Source of the DNA: Streptomyces somaliensis DSM 40738
Lineage (GTDB): Bacteria; Actinomycetota; Actinomycetes; Streptomycetales; Streptomycetaceae
Assembly: GCA_012396115.1 (NCBI GenBank)
Contig: JAAXOU010000001.1
Location: 1 to 57,576 of the forward strand
Direction of reading: 5' to 3'
DNA: 57,576 nt
Each line of letters opens with the position of its first letter. Within the stretch, counting starts at the first letter, position 1. Shown one piece after another: positions 1 to 7,712 of this stretch. The position numbers and the translations under genes are program-made. Under the pieces are notes generated by a model. The model worked only from the letters and a program-made list of their open reading frames with translations. It ran no database searches and was not told the origin of the DNA.

Positions 1-141
1 GGCGAGTCCGGCGGCGATCTGGGCGGCGATGGCGGCGGCCCAGGGGATCGGGAGCTGGGACTCCCCTTCGATGAGGTCGCGCAGCGACCCGCCGTCCAGG
101 AACTCCATCGCCAGGTAGGGCAGGTCGGAGGTCAGGTTCAC
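1..141 (-). CDS. Ser/Thr protein kinase fragment, cut by the window edge
   Basis: Reading from a GTG at 141 towards the edge gives about 47 residues containing the kinase hinge and following helix (PYLAMEFLDGGSLRDLI, then PWAAAIAAQIAAGLA). This matches subdomain V and helix E of Hanks-type Ser/Thr kinases. The ATP-binding N-lobe (glycine loop, catalytic lysine) is absent. Codons upstream of the GTG in this frame lie inside the preceding lipoprotein gene and are not kinase-like. The GTG overlaps the TGA of that gene (GTGA). The rest runs off the window. It may be a truncated kinase relic or an assembly join. The family call is good; status as a working gene is doubtful. Confidence 0.6.
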   Translation of the reverse strand, partial: MNLTSDLPYLAMEFLDGGSLRDLIEGESQLPIPWAAAIAAQIAAGLA

Positions 142-1040
142 TTGGCGCTCCACAGCGGGATCGACTGCGGGTCTCCGCCGAAGGCCTCGGTGAGGTAGGT
201 CGAGCCGAGCCGGGCGAGCGTGCCGTCCTTCTTCAGCCCCTCGATCGCCGTGTCGAGCGCGGAGGCGTTCGGGCTGTTCTTGGGGTAGATCGCCCCGTAG
301 GACTCGCCGGTCTCGTACTGGCCGACCACCCGGAGCCTGCCCTTGGACTCGTTCGCCTTGCCCAGCACGATCGCGACGTCGGTGAGCGCGGCGTCGACCA
401 GGCCGGCCTGGACGGCGGCCTGCAGCTCGGCGTCCTTGGCGAACACCTTCGGCGCCTTCTTCGGGCGCAGGCGGTCGCGGACGAAGTCGGCCCCGGTGGT
501 GCCCTGCTTCACGCCGAGCTGCAGGTCCCCGATGGTGGTCTGGGTGACCTTGGAGTCGGCCTTCGCCAGGACGCCGATGTTGGAGGCGAAGTAGGGGGTG
601 GAGAAGTCGACGACCTCGCGGCGCTTGTCGGTGATGGATATCTCCGCGAGCGCCAGGTCGAAGTCGTTCGCCTTGCCGGCGACGAGGGCGTCGAAGGGCA
701 CGTTGCGCACGGTGAGCCGGGGCAGGCCGGCCCGGTAGGCGAGGTTCGCGGCCATGCAGTACTCGTAGCCGTCGTCGATCTGGGCGACGGTGTCGCCGTT
801 CCACCAGCCGGGGGTGGGCAGGTCGCCGACGACGGTGAGGGTGTCCTTCTCGACCGTCTCGAGGGTGATCGAACCGCGGACGCCGGTCACCTGGCACTGG
901 CCGTAGGTGCGGGAGCCCTTGGAGTCGGTGGTGTGGGTCGTGGAGTCGCCGCCACCGGACGGGGAACCGCCGCAGGCGGTGAGGGCGGCGAGCAGCACGG
1001 TGCCGAGCGCGGGCACGGCGAAGTGGCGGAGGGGGCGCAT
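138..1040 (-). CDS. Transporter substrate-binding lipoprotein (amino-acid type, family 3)
   Basis: A 300-residue periplasmic-binding-type protein, expected to be anchored outside the membrane and to capture a small polar solute for an ABC importer. The first 26 residues form a lipoprotein signal with lipobox LTAC. The body has family-3 features such as FDLALAEISITDKRREVV followed by FSTPYF, and a late AVQAGLVDAALTD segment. The ATG at 1040 was chosen because AGGAG lies just upstream; longer frames to the right have no such signal. No permease or ATPase gene is visible, so the partner transporter is elsewhere or lost. Two palindromic operators lie directly upstream and a LacI-family gene is divergent, so the two are probably co-regulated. 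The ligand cannot be read from the sequence. Confidence 0.88.
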   Translation of the reverse strand: MRPLRHFAVPALGTVLLAALTACGGSPSGGGDSTTHTTDSKGSRTYGQCQVTGVRGSITLETVEKDTLTVVGDLPTPGWWNGDTVAQIDDGYEYCMAANLAYRAGLPRLTVRNVPFDALVAGKANDFDLALAEISITDKRREVVDFSTPYFASNIGVLAKADSKVTQTTIGDLQLGVKQGTTGADFVRDRLRPKKAPKVFAKDAELQAAVQAGLVDAALTDVAIVLGKANESKGRLRVVGQYETGESYGAIYPKNSPNASALDTAIEGLKKDGTLARLGSTYLTEAFGGDPQSIPLWSAK

Positions 1041-1085
1041 GGAGCTCCTAGGGGAAGTGCCGGGAACCGGTGGTGCGCTACAGTG

Positions 1086-1101
1086 CCCAAAACGTTTTGG
1101 G
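1086..1101. promoter_or_regulatory. LacI-family operator 1 (perfect 16-bp palindrome)
   Basis: CCCAAAACGTTTTGGG is a perfect palindrome with the central CG typical of LacI/GalR operators. It lies 45 bp upstream of the lipoprotein start and between the two divergent genes. It is the obvious target for the adjacent LacI-family protein. Confidence 0.85.
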
Positions 1102-1128
1102 TGCGTCAATAGGTCCAAGCCAGCGATA

Positions 1129-1142
1129 CCAAAACGTTTTGG
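1129..1142. promoter_or_regulatory. LacI-family operator 2 (14-bp palindrome)
   Basis: CCAAAACGTTTTGG repeats the inner 14 bp of operator 1. The two centres are 42 bp apart, about four helical turns, so two dimers would sit on the same DNA face. The site is 79 bp upstream of the LacI-family start. Confidence 0.83.
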
Positions 1143-1221
1143 GCGGGGGAGTGGGGGGCAGCTTGCTGCGGACCTGCGCAACAGGGCCGCGTCAGGGCCG
1201 AAGAGGGAGGGCCGCACAGGC

Positions 1222-2262
1222 ATGACCAGCCGTACACCGGCACATTCGAAGGGGACGGGGCGGCGCGTCCGCATCCGCGACGTGGCGGAGGCGACCGGCC
1301 TGTCCGTCACCACCGTGTCCCACGCCCTGCGCGGCAAGGGGCAGATCGCACCGGCCACCCGCGAACGGGTGCGCCGCGCCGCGACGGAGCTCGGCTACCG
1401 GCCCGATCCCGTCGCCCGGGGCCTGGTCTCCGGGCGCGTCGGCGTCCTGGGGCTCGCCGTCGGCCACATGGCGGACCTCCCCTGGGCCGGCACCTACCGC
1501 CCCTACTACGCCGCCTTCGCCGCGGGCGCCACCATGGCCGCCGTGGAACGGGACCACGCCCTCGTGGTCGTCCCCGGCGACCCGGCCTCCGGCCTGTGGA
1601 CCCGCGTCCCCATGGACGGGCTGATCATCGTCGACCCCGTACGGGACGATCCGCTGCTCGCCGACTGCGCGCGCCACGGCATGCCCGTGGTCACCGACGG
1701 GCGCCCCATCGACCCGGGGTACGACGGCGTCCCCACCGTGGAGAGCGACATCGAACAGGGCATGACCGAGATCCTCGCCCACCTGCGGGAGTCCGGCGCC
1801 GTACGCGTCGGCCTCCTCTCCGGCTTCGAGTCCGACGCCTACACCCAGGACTGCGAGCGCCTCTACCGCCGGTGGTGCGCCGGGACCGGGCAGGCGCCCC
1901 TCGTCGAAACCCCCGCCGCCGCGGAGGACCCCGTCGAGGCGGCCCTCCGCCTGCTGGCCTCCCCCGGCCGCCCCGACGCCGTGCACTGCCTCAACGAGAC
2001 TTACGGGCAGGCCCTCGTCGTCGCCGCCCGCCGGCTCGGCCTGGCCGTCCCCGACGACCTCATGATCAGCGTGATGCGGGCGAGCGACCAGCCCGGCGGG
2101 TCGGCCGACTGGGAGATCCCCCTGACCACCCTCAGCCTGGACGCCCGCCGACTGGGCGTCGAGTGCGTGGCCACGCTGATCGACGTGCTCGACGGCAAGC
2201 AGCCCGGCGGCACGGTCGTTCCGTGCAGCGTGGTCGTGCGCCGCTCCACGCGCCGGAGTTGA
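1222..2262 (+). CDS. LacI/GalR-family transcriptional regulator
   Basis: A 346-residue regulator. The N-terminal HTH (about residues 15-65) carries RIRDVAEATGLSVTTVSHAL and the hinge-helix region GYRPDPVARGLVSG. The rest is a periplasmic-binding-like effector domain ending in the usual family segment (TTLSLDARRLGVECVATL). The ATG at 1222 is preceded by GGGAGG and keeps the family's usual N-terminus; the frame stays open further upstream through the operators, which is not used here. It faces away from the substrate-binding lipoprotein with two operator palindromes between them. It probably represses one or both genes until a solute, perhaps the lipoprotein's ligand, is bound. Confidence 0.93.
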   Translation: MTSRTPAHSKGTGRRVRIRDVAEATGLSVTTVSHALRGKGQIAPATRERVRRAATELGYRPDPVARGLVSGRVGVLGLAVGHMADLPWAGTYRPYYAAFAAGATMAAVERDHALVVVPGDPASGLWTRVPMDGLIIVDPVRDDPLLADCARHGMPVVTDGRPIDPGYDGVPTVESDIEQGMTEILAHLRESGAVRVGLLSGFESDAYTQDCERLYRRWCAGTGQAPLVETPAAAEDPVEAALRLLASPGRPDAVHCLNETYGQALVVAARRLGLAVPDDLMISVMRASDQPGGSADWEIPLTTLSLDARRLGVECVATLIDVLDGKQPGGTVVPCSVVVRRSTRRS

Positions 2263-2602
2263 GCACGGCCGGAGTTGGGCGCGGTGCGTTCCCGGACCGG
2301 GACCGGGGTCGGGACCGGGGTCGGGCCCGGACCGAGCCGGGCCGCTCCGGGAGCGCCGTCGTCGTACGCGCCGACGGCCCGGCGGACCTCGACGGATACC
2401 GGTGGACCCCGGCGCACCCCGACGGGCCCCGGCGGATGTCGGCGGACCTTGTCGGGAAGCGCCGGGAAGGGCCGGAAGGGCCGGGAAGGACCGGAGGCGT
2501 CCGGAAGCACCGGAGGCATCCGGAAGCGCCGGGGAGGCCCGCCGCGGTGACCGGTTCGGTTCGCGGCGCCCTTCCGTGCCGCGGCGGCCTTCCGCGCTTC
2601 CG

Positions 2603-2671
2603 CGCGACGCGGCGGGTCACCGCGACCGGCGGGTCACGCGACGCGGGGGGTCACGCGACGCGGCGGGTTCA
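2603..2671. repeat. 17-bp tandem repeat, four copies
   Basis: Four head-to-tail copies of a unit like CGCGACGCGGCGGGTCA run 2603-2619, 2620-2636, 2637-2653 and 2654-2671 (the last is one base longer). The last copy contains the TGA stop of the DUF397 gene. The rest of the 406-bp gap from 2263 is low-complexity sequence (repeated ACCGGGGTCGGG and CCGGAAG-type words) with no gene I would support. Confidence 0.85.
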
Positions 2672-2887
2672 GGGGCGGTGCCGCCCGGACTTCACCCCGC
2701 TCACGAAGGCGCCCCAGACAGCGGTCGGGAAGCACAGTGCCGGACCGTGCGGGACCTTGCTGTCACGAACGGGGACGACGGCGCGGAACCCGTCGGCCAC
2801 CTCCACGCAGTTGCCGCCCGCCTGATTGCTGTAGCTGCTCCTGCGCCACACGGCGCCGTTCAGCTCGGGACGGAACCTTCGCTCCAC
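2669..2887 (-). CDS. DUF397 small protein
   Basis: A 72-residue protein with the DUF397 signature: WRRSSYSN near residue 14, then NCVEVAD, VPVRDSK and a C-terminal FPTAVWGAFVSG. DUF397 proteins are small streptomycete partners of XRE/DUF5753 regulators (WhiJ-type clusters), thought to modulate the regulator by protein contact. Here it lies directly downstream of such a regulator on the same strand, and its first 125 bases overlap the regulator's 3' end in another frame. Its stop falls in a 17-bp tandem repeat. Confidence 0.87.
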   Translation of the reverse strand: MERRFRPELNGAVWRRSSYSNQAGGNCVEVADGFRAVVPVRDSKVPHGPALCFPTAVWGAFVSGVKSGRHRP

Positions 2888-3707
2888 GGTGGTTGTCCTC
2901 CATCACGGATCGGATCATGTCGAGCGACATGAGCGGGGGCAGAGCCGCCCCCCGTAACTGATCGTAAATCACTTTGTAGCGGCTCACGTTGCACGGTTCC
3001 TCGACGAGCTGGCCGTAGTGCGACCCTTCCGTGTAGGCCACCTCCGATCCGTCCGGCAGGGTCAGGACCGTCAGCGAACCGCCCATCGCCTCGTGTCCGC
3101 CCTGGTCAAAGGGGAGTACCTGCACGGTGATGCGGCGTTTTCCGGCGGAGTCGAGCAGCCGCTCCAACTGCCCCCGCATGACGGCGCGACCACCGATCGG
3201 ACGCCTCAGCACCGCCTCGTCCAGAATTACGCACAGTTCCGGCCGCTCGGGTGAATCCAGTCTTTCCTGTCGCCCCATGCGGGCCACGACGCGTTCCTGC
3301 AACTGTTCCTCGCCGTTCAGCAGGGCGTCCAGGCCGAGGACCGCCCGCGCGTAGTCCTCCGTCTGCAACAACCCCGGCACCACGTGGGCCGCGTACTCGC
3401 GGAAGGCCACCGCCTGCTCCGCGTACTCCATGAACTTCCGCGACCAGTCCGGGAACGCCTCCCGGTGCACGTACGGCCACAACTCGACCAGCAGGTCGTC
3501 CGCGTCGAGGGCCGCGTCCAGCGCACGGGCCAGCTCCAGCGTCGGCTTCGCCCCGGACGCCCGCTCGATCTGCGTAATCCGCGTGCTCACCACGTGCGCT
3601 CTCGCGCCGAGTTCGGCCTGGGTCAGTCCGGCCGCCGTGCGGAGCCTGCGCACCCGCGCGCCGAACAGTGCCGCCATCGACGCACTGGGGTCGATTTCCT
3701 TGGCCAA
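2763..3707 (-). CDS. XRE-family regulator with DUF5753 (WhiJ-like)
   Basis: A 314-residue regulator. An XRE helix-turn-helix lies at about residues 15-70 (RRLRTAAGLTQAELGARA). DUF5753 follows at about 95-270, with the typical VPGLLQTEDYARAV and ITVQVLPFDQGGHEAM. The start is taken as TTG at 3707 with GGAAG upstream; an internal ATG at 3677 is the alternative. The family normally ends near residue 270. Here about 45 arginine-rich residues continue into the DUF397 gene in a different frame, which suggests a lost stop. The gene is divergent from an anti-sigma-like ATPase gene, completing a WhiJ-type trio that in other streptomycetes influences development and antibiotic production. Confidence 0.9.
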   Translation of the reverse strand: MAKEIDPSASMAALFGARVRRLRTAAGLTQAELGARAHVVSTRITQIERASGAKPTLELARALDAALDADDLLVELWPYVHREAFPDWSRKFMEYAEQAVAFREYAAHVVPGLLQTEDYARAVLGLDALLNGEEQLQERVVARMGRQERLDSPERPELCVILDEAVLRRPIGGRAVMRGQLERLLDSAGKRRITVQVLPFDQGGHEAMGGSLTVLTLPDGSEVAYTEGSHYGQLVEEPCNVSRYKVIYDQLRGAALPPLMSLDMIRSVMEDNHRGAKVPSRAERRRVAQEQLQQSGGRQLRGGGRRVPRRRPRS

Positions 3708-3722
3708 AACGTCACTTCCATT

Positions 3723-3744
3723 CCTTACGGACTGAAAAGTAAGG
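3723..3744. promoter_or_regulatory. Inverted repeat, candidate operator of the XRE regulator
   Basis: CCTTAC and GTAAGG are perfect complements 10 bp apart, in the divergent gap 16 bp upstream of the XRE regulator start. The AT-richer spacer GGACTGAAAA stands out from its surroundings. An autoregulatory site is plausible but unproven. Confidence 0.45.
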
Positions 3745-3853
3745 CTGCGTCACCTGGAGAGCGTAGGGGGATCGACCGACTCTTGAGTACGGAACGTGAC
3801 GACTCGTTCACGCAATCGGATGCCTCGGCTCGACGGAGAGGGACGGACAAGCC

Positions 3854-4390
3854 GTGCTGACAGGAACGACCACCCCGGGGGACGAGCCCCTGCGGAGCAC
3901 CGCGCCACTGCGGAGCGCCACGCGCCTCGCGGTGGAGGACACCGCCCGCGACGAGGGGGCCCGTGAACTCCCGGTACCGGCGCGACGGTTCGCCGCCACG
4001 CCGCGAGGCGTGCGGCTGGCTCGGCACCTCGCCGTCCGACACATGGCGGAATGGGGCCATCCGCCGGCGTCGGACGCCTCGCACGCGGTCGCCCTCGTCG
4101 TCGGCGAGCTCGCCGCGAACGCAGTACGTCACGGACGGGTGTACGGAAGGGACTTCGGCCTCCGGCTCGCCCTCGACGAGGCCGCGGGCCTGGTGCGCGT
4201 CGAGGTCGCGGACGCCGCCTCCGCGAAGCGGCCGCCCGAGGCCCCGCCCTCGTCGTACCCCGAGGACGAGTCCGGCCGGGGGCTGTTCCTGGTGGACGTC
4301 CTGGCCGTCCGCTGGGGGTGGGCACCCCGCCGGTCCGTGGGGAAGACGGTGTGGGCGGAAGTGCCCGTCGGGGCGCCGGCCCGCTCGTGA
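3854..4390 (+). CDS. Anti-sigma-type ATP-binding protein (HATPase_c_2)
   Basis: A 178-residue protein of the RsbW/SpoIIAB-like GHKL ATPase group. The N-box is GELAANAVRHG (about residue 80) and the G-box is DESGRGLFLVDVL (about residue 137). The C-terminal strand is KTVWAEVPV. About 50 disordered residues precede the fold. The GTG start at 3854 has a GGAGAGGG-like site about ten bases upstream. It is divergent from the XRE/DUF5753 regulator with DUF397, the usual arrangement of a WhiJ cluster, in which the ATPase is the AbaA-like member. Its client, a sigma factor or antagonist, cannot be read from the window. Confidence 0.9.
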   Translation: MLTGTTTPGDEPLRSTAPLRSATRLAVEDTARDEGARELPVPARRFAATPRGVRLARHLAVRHMAEWGHPPASDASHAVALVVGELAANAVRHGRVYGRDFGLRLALDEAAGLVRVEVADAASAKRPPEAPPSSYPEDESGRGLFLVDVLAVRWGWAPRRSVGKTVWAEVPVGAPARS

Positions 4391-4433
4391 GGAGCGGCTC
4401 CCGCGGTGACCGGGACCGGGACCGCCGGGCGCC

Positions 4434-4593
4434 GGTACCACGGCCCTGTGGTACCACGGTCTCGTAGCACCACGATCCCGTAGCAATACGGTCCCGTGGT
4501 GCCACGGTCTCGTCGTACTACGACCCCCCTGTACTACGGTCCCCCCCCGTATTGCGACCCCCCGCACTACGGTCCCCCCGCACTACGACCCCC
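4434..4593. repeat. Degenerate 16-bp tandem array, about ten units
   Basis: Consecutive 16-bp units (GGTACCACGGTCTCGT, AGCACCACGATCCCGT, AGCAATACGGTCCCGT and so on) fill the space between two convergent genes. All share YACGRYC with a shifting flank, and later units grade into CNCACTACGGTCCCCC. Register holds for the first five units; one or two extra C residues break it near 4530 and 4550. There are no spacers, so it is not a CRISPR array. No coding function is apparent. Confidence 0.8.
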
Positions 4594-4614
4594 GGTGTGG
4601 TCGCCGCCGCTCCG

Positions 4615-5610
4615 TCACCACGCGGATTCGACGGCGAACACCTGGCCGCCCTTCCCCGTGCAGCGCTCCACGGTGGCCTCGGCCCCCTCGGAGGGGTCGG
4701 ACCCCCTGATGCCCACGCATCCGTAGCCGTCCACGCGGAAGACGTACCCGCCGCCTCCCCGGGGCCCGGAGGGCTCGATGTGGAAGCGGCTGCCCCGGGC
4801 GCAGTCGTCGTGGGGTTCCAGCAGTCCCGCACCGGCTCCGCTGGGCAGGACCCTCAGGCAGCCCTTTCCGTGGTCGGGGTGGTGCCACTGGATCCGGTAG
4901 GCGTTCCCGCCGACCGGTTCCAGCAGGGTGCCCTGCGGCGCGACCCGGTCGCACGGCCGCTGCACGGCCACCAGGGGCGTGTACCGCCGGTCCCGGACCC
5001 GCCCGTCGGTCAGGCACAGCGTCGGAGCCGTCGCCGGCCGGATGCGCACCCAGCCGGACAGCGGATCCGCCCCGGGGGCGGGGGAGACGGATTCCGCGCC
5101 GGGGACGATGCCGTCCCCGCCGGGTTCCCCGCCCGAAGCGGTCACCAGCCACACGCCGACGCCGCCCAGCAGCGCGGCCGCCGTCGCCACCGCGGCCGCA
5201 CGCCTCCCGGCGGCCTTCCTCGGCGGGGTGCCCGCGGCGCCCCCGGTGCTCCCGGCGTTCCCGGTACTCCCTGTGTTCCCGGTACTCCCTGTGTTCCCGA
5301 GGGGATTCGGCCCACCGGTGTCCGCGCGCTGGGAACCGACGGCCTGCTCCCGTGCCGCGAGCCACATCTGGAGTCGTTCCTCTTCGCCGCAGGCCCGGAC
5401 GAAAGCGGTCAGCAATTCCGGGCGCGGCGCCGTCCTGCCGGTCAACACGTCGGCCAGCGTGCTGCGCGCGAGCACCTCGCCCCGTTCGGCGGCGCGTTCC
5501 TCCAACTGCCGGTACGTCAGTCCCGAGCGTTCCTTCAGGCCCCGCATCAGAGCCACGAACTCGGCGGTATCGCGCACCCGGTGCGGAAACACCCCCTCCT
5601 GATTCCCCAT
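4615..5610 (-). CDS. Membrane-bound XRE-domain protein with extracellular beta-trefoil-like domain
   Basis: A 331-residue protein with three parts. Residues 1-90 form an XRE-like HTH (LMRGLKERSGLTYRQLEERA). A low-complexity Asn-Thr-Gly-Ser linker (about 105-130, GNTGSTGNTGSTGNAG) leads to one membrane helix near 140-160. The outer 170 residues hold six or more cysteines and a ricin-type look (CLTDGRVRDRRYTPL, GCLRVL, YGCVGIRG). Such proteins are common in Streptomyces and may sense extracellular sugar or protein ligands, but their role is not known. The ATG at 5610 is chosen for its AGGA site and because the HTH starts soon after; the frame is open further upstream. The linker DNA is an 18-bp direct repeat near 5254-5300. 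Confidence 0.82.
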   Translation of the reverse strand: MGNQEGVFPHRVRDTAEFVALMRGLKERSGLTYRQLEERAAERGEVLARSTLADVLTGRTAPRPELLTAFVRACGEEERLQMWLAAREQAVGSQRADTGGPNPLGNTGSTGNTGSTGNAGSTGGAAGTPPRKAAGRRAAAVATAAALLGGVGVWLVTASGGEPGGDGIVPGAESVSPAPGADPLSGWVRIRPATAPTLCLTDGRVRDRRYTPLVAVQRPCDRVAPQGTLLEPVGGNAYRIQWHHPDHGKGCLRVLPSGAGAGLLEPHDDCARGSRFHIEPSGPRGGGGYVFRVDGYGCVGIRGSDPSEGAEATVERCTGKGGQVFAVESAW

Positions 5611-6270
5611 GTCGTCATCCTGACCGCCGCTCGGCACGCGGGCAACCGCCTCGTCAGGCCCGGGTGACGTCCAGGCGCACCCCCGGGCGGGGCCCGGGCG
5701 CTCCACGTCCCTGTCCGGACGCTCCTGCGGACAGGATCCGGACAACCCTCCGACCAGCCCGGACAGCGACGGGCCGTCCGGGACGGGCGCACCCCGTTGC
5801 GCCGGTTCCGGTAGCCCCGGCAGGATCCGTCCCGCCCAGCCGAAAAGGGGTCGCCACCACGGGGACCGCGAAGGCGACCGGCCATTCCGAAACCCCCCGG
5901 GCCCACCGCCCGGCGGGGCTTCCGGAAAGGCGAAACCTCCCGGGCGTGACCGCCTCCCGCACGACGGGAAGCGCGAAGTGCGGGAATCCGGGCCGTCCCG
6001 TACCCGTCACCGCCGGGAACGCCACCCCGTCACCGGACTCGCGAGGTCCCCGGAATCCCCTGAGTCCCCCGAACCCACCGAATCCCCGAACCCCCCGAGC
6101 CCACCGAACCCCCGAAACCGGCGAAACCGTCGGACTCGCCGGATTCGCGCACCGGGCGGTGACGGGCCGTCGCGGTGAGGACCGGTCGGGAAACGCGACG
6201 ACGGTGTTCACGGCACGCGTCCGGAACGAACAACCACAGCGAACCCACAGTCCTGAAGAAAGGCGAATCC
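5611..6270. other. Intergenic region with imperfect C-rich repeats
   Basis: These 660 bases separate divergent genes. I see no gene with a ribosome-binding site and family resemblance. Between about 6058 and 6130 the + strand repeats words such as CCCCCGAACCCACCGAA. The promoters of both flanking genes must lie here but no clear -35/-10 pair stands out. Confidence 0.5.
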
Positions 6271-6657
6271 GTGAAATCGAATTGGCTCTCCGCTTTCGTG
6301 GGCGTCCCGATCCTCCTCCTGGCCCTCGGGCTCTTCACCGTCCCGGCCCAGGCGGGGCAGCCGGCTCCGTCGGGGCAGTCGCCCCGGCTGGCATCGGACT
6401 ACTGCGGCTGGCGCGGCGAAGAGGTGGTCCACGCACTGGGCGTCGTCGTCAAGGACCGGGCGGCGGTCCACAACGGCCCGGCGGCCAAGTGCGCGGTGAC
6501 CCGCCACCTCGCGCTCAACCAGCGCGTGGAGATCTATTGCGAGCACGTCAACAGCTCGGGGAACCTCTGGTACTACACCACCACCGGGTGGATCTACAGC
6601 CCCTACGTGAAGGTCACCAAGGTGTCGGTCCCCCCGGGCTACATCCCGGCCTGCTAG
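6271..6657 (+). CDS. Small secreted SH3-like protein
   Basis: A 128-residue exported protein. Residues 1-29 are a Sec signal (hydrophobic GVPILLLALGLFTVPAQA). The mature part resembles bacterial SH3 modules: VHNGPAAKCAVTRHLALNQR, an EIYCEHVNSSGNLWYYT block, then GWIYSPYVKV. Three cysteines of the mature domain could form a disulfide. The GTG at 6271 is preceded by GAAAGG and gives the signal peptide; a longer frame from 6175 lacks it. Such proteins are common in streptomycetes and may bind cell wall or a protein partner. It is followed, after a hairpin, by a second small secreted protein. Confidence 0.8.
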   Translation: MKSNWLSAFVGVPILLLALGLFTVPAQAGQPAPSGQSPRLASDYCGWRGEEVVHALGVVVKDRAAVHNGPAAKCAVTRHLALNQRVEIYCEHVNSSGNLWYYTTTGWIYSPYVKVTKVSVPPGYIPAC

Positions 6658-6765
6658 GACCCGGCGGTCCCGCGGCCCGCGCCCACGCGGTCCGCGGGGA
6701 CCGCGCCCACCCGGCTCCGGCCCCGCCGCACCACCTGCTGCCGCACCCGGCCCGTACGGGAGACG

Positions 6766-6820
6766 GGGCGTCCCACGGTGCGGCGGCGCGCCGGGGGCCG
6801 GGAGCCGAGGTGGGACGCCC
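6766..6820. terminator. Inverted repeat between two secreted-protein genes
   Basis: GGGCGTCCCAC (6766-6776) and GTGGGACGCCC (6810-6820) are perfect complements, 33 bases apart. The loop is itself GC-rich and can pair further. It may end the upstream transcript; there is no T-tract. Confidence 0.45.
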
Positions 6821-6874
6821 GGTGCGACCCCGCCCCGCGGCGCGTGCGAACAACTCCAGGGAAAGGAAGACGAA

Positions 6875-7273
6875 ATGATGTCGCGAGCACGAAAGACGGC
6901 CCTCGCCGTCACGAGCACGGTCCTGGCGATGGCGGGAGTACTGGCCACGGCGGGCAGCGCCAGCGCGTCCACCTACAGCCGCACCTCCCCCAAGGGCGGG
7001 TACGGGGTCGCCGAGGTCAGCGCCACCGGGTCCTTCTACGCCTGCGACATGGGCTCCGCCGACGGCTACCGGGTCGTCGCCCACCTGTGGCCCGACGGCT
7101 ACGGCTACCGGTGGGCCCAGGACGCGAACGGCTCGAACAACGGGTGCGGCACGCCGGTCCAGCTCAGCCTTCCCGTCGGCACCGACTACACGATCCGCGT
7201 CTGCCTCCGCGCCGGCTCGGACGGCGCCGACGTGTACTGCAGCCGGGACGAGCGCGGCACGATCCTCAGCTAG
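6875..7273 (+). CDS. Small secreted protein of unknown function
   Basis: A 132-residue protein with a clear signal peptide (ALAVTSTVLAMAGVLATAG, cleavage likely after ASA near residue 32). The roughly 100-residue mature part has four cysteines (YACDMGS, NNGCGTP, IRVCLRAG, VYCSRDERG), enough for two disulfides. The double ATG at 6875 follows GGAAAGGAAG. I do not recognise a named domain. The stop codon lies at the edge of an IS982-type remnant whose transposase frame ends at 7266, so the C-terminus may have been altered by the insertion. Confidence 0.75.
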   Translation: MMSRARKTALAVTSTVLAMAGVLATAGSASASTYSRTSPKGGYGVAEVSATGSFYACDMGSADGYRVVAHLWPDGYGYRWAQDANGSNNGCGTPVQLSLPVGTDYTIRVCLRAGSDGADVYCSRDERGTILS

Positions 7274-7712
7274 ATGAGTGAGTCCGATGTTCTCGGTGGC
7301 CGTAGGCGATCAGTGATCGTTTGACTGTGGCTCCGGTGGTCCAGTTGTGCCAGATGCCGGCGGCCAGGGCGAGGAGGCGTCGGCCGGTGCGGGCGAAGGC
7401 TCCGGCCGGGGTTCTGCCGCCGTGTCGTTCGAGGCCGAGCCGGCCTTCGAGGGTGTCGATGACGGCCTCGATCCACTGCCGGACCCGGGCGGTCTTCCCG
7501 TACCGGGCCGGTTCGTCCTTGCGGTCCGGCCGCACGAAGTGGGTACCCAGGCGCTCGCTGACGAAGGTCTCGAACTCCTTCCCGGCGAAGCCCCTGTCGG
7601 CGAGGACCACCTGCCCCGCGCGGACGAGGTGGTGGTCGCACTGCGGTAACGCGGCCATCACCTCCGGCTCGCCGATCTCGGGGTCGGCCAGGCACCAGGT
7701 GACGGGCGTGCC
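7266..7712 (-). mobile_element. IS982-family transposase, C-terminal fragment
   Basis: About 148 codons read as the C-terminal half of an IS982-type DDE transposase. The second catalytic Asp region is QVVLADRGFAGKEFE. FVRPDRKDEPARYG follows, then the catalytic Glu helix RQWIEAVIDTLEGRLGLERH and GGRTPAGAFARTGRR. The family length is near 290 residues; the N-terminal half, with the first Asp, is missing. At about 7712 the reading passes abruptly into + strand brxD sequence. The element is dead. No second inverted repeat or target duplication could be recognised. Confidence 0.85.

Noticed and set aside
4434-4593. CRISPR array
   Set aside because: Units abut without spacers and no cas genes are present.
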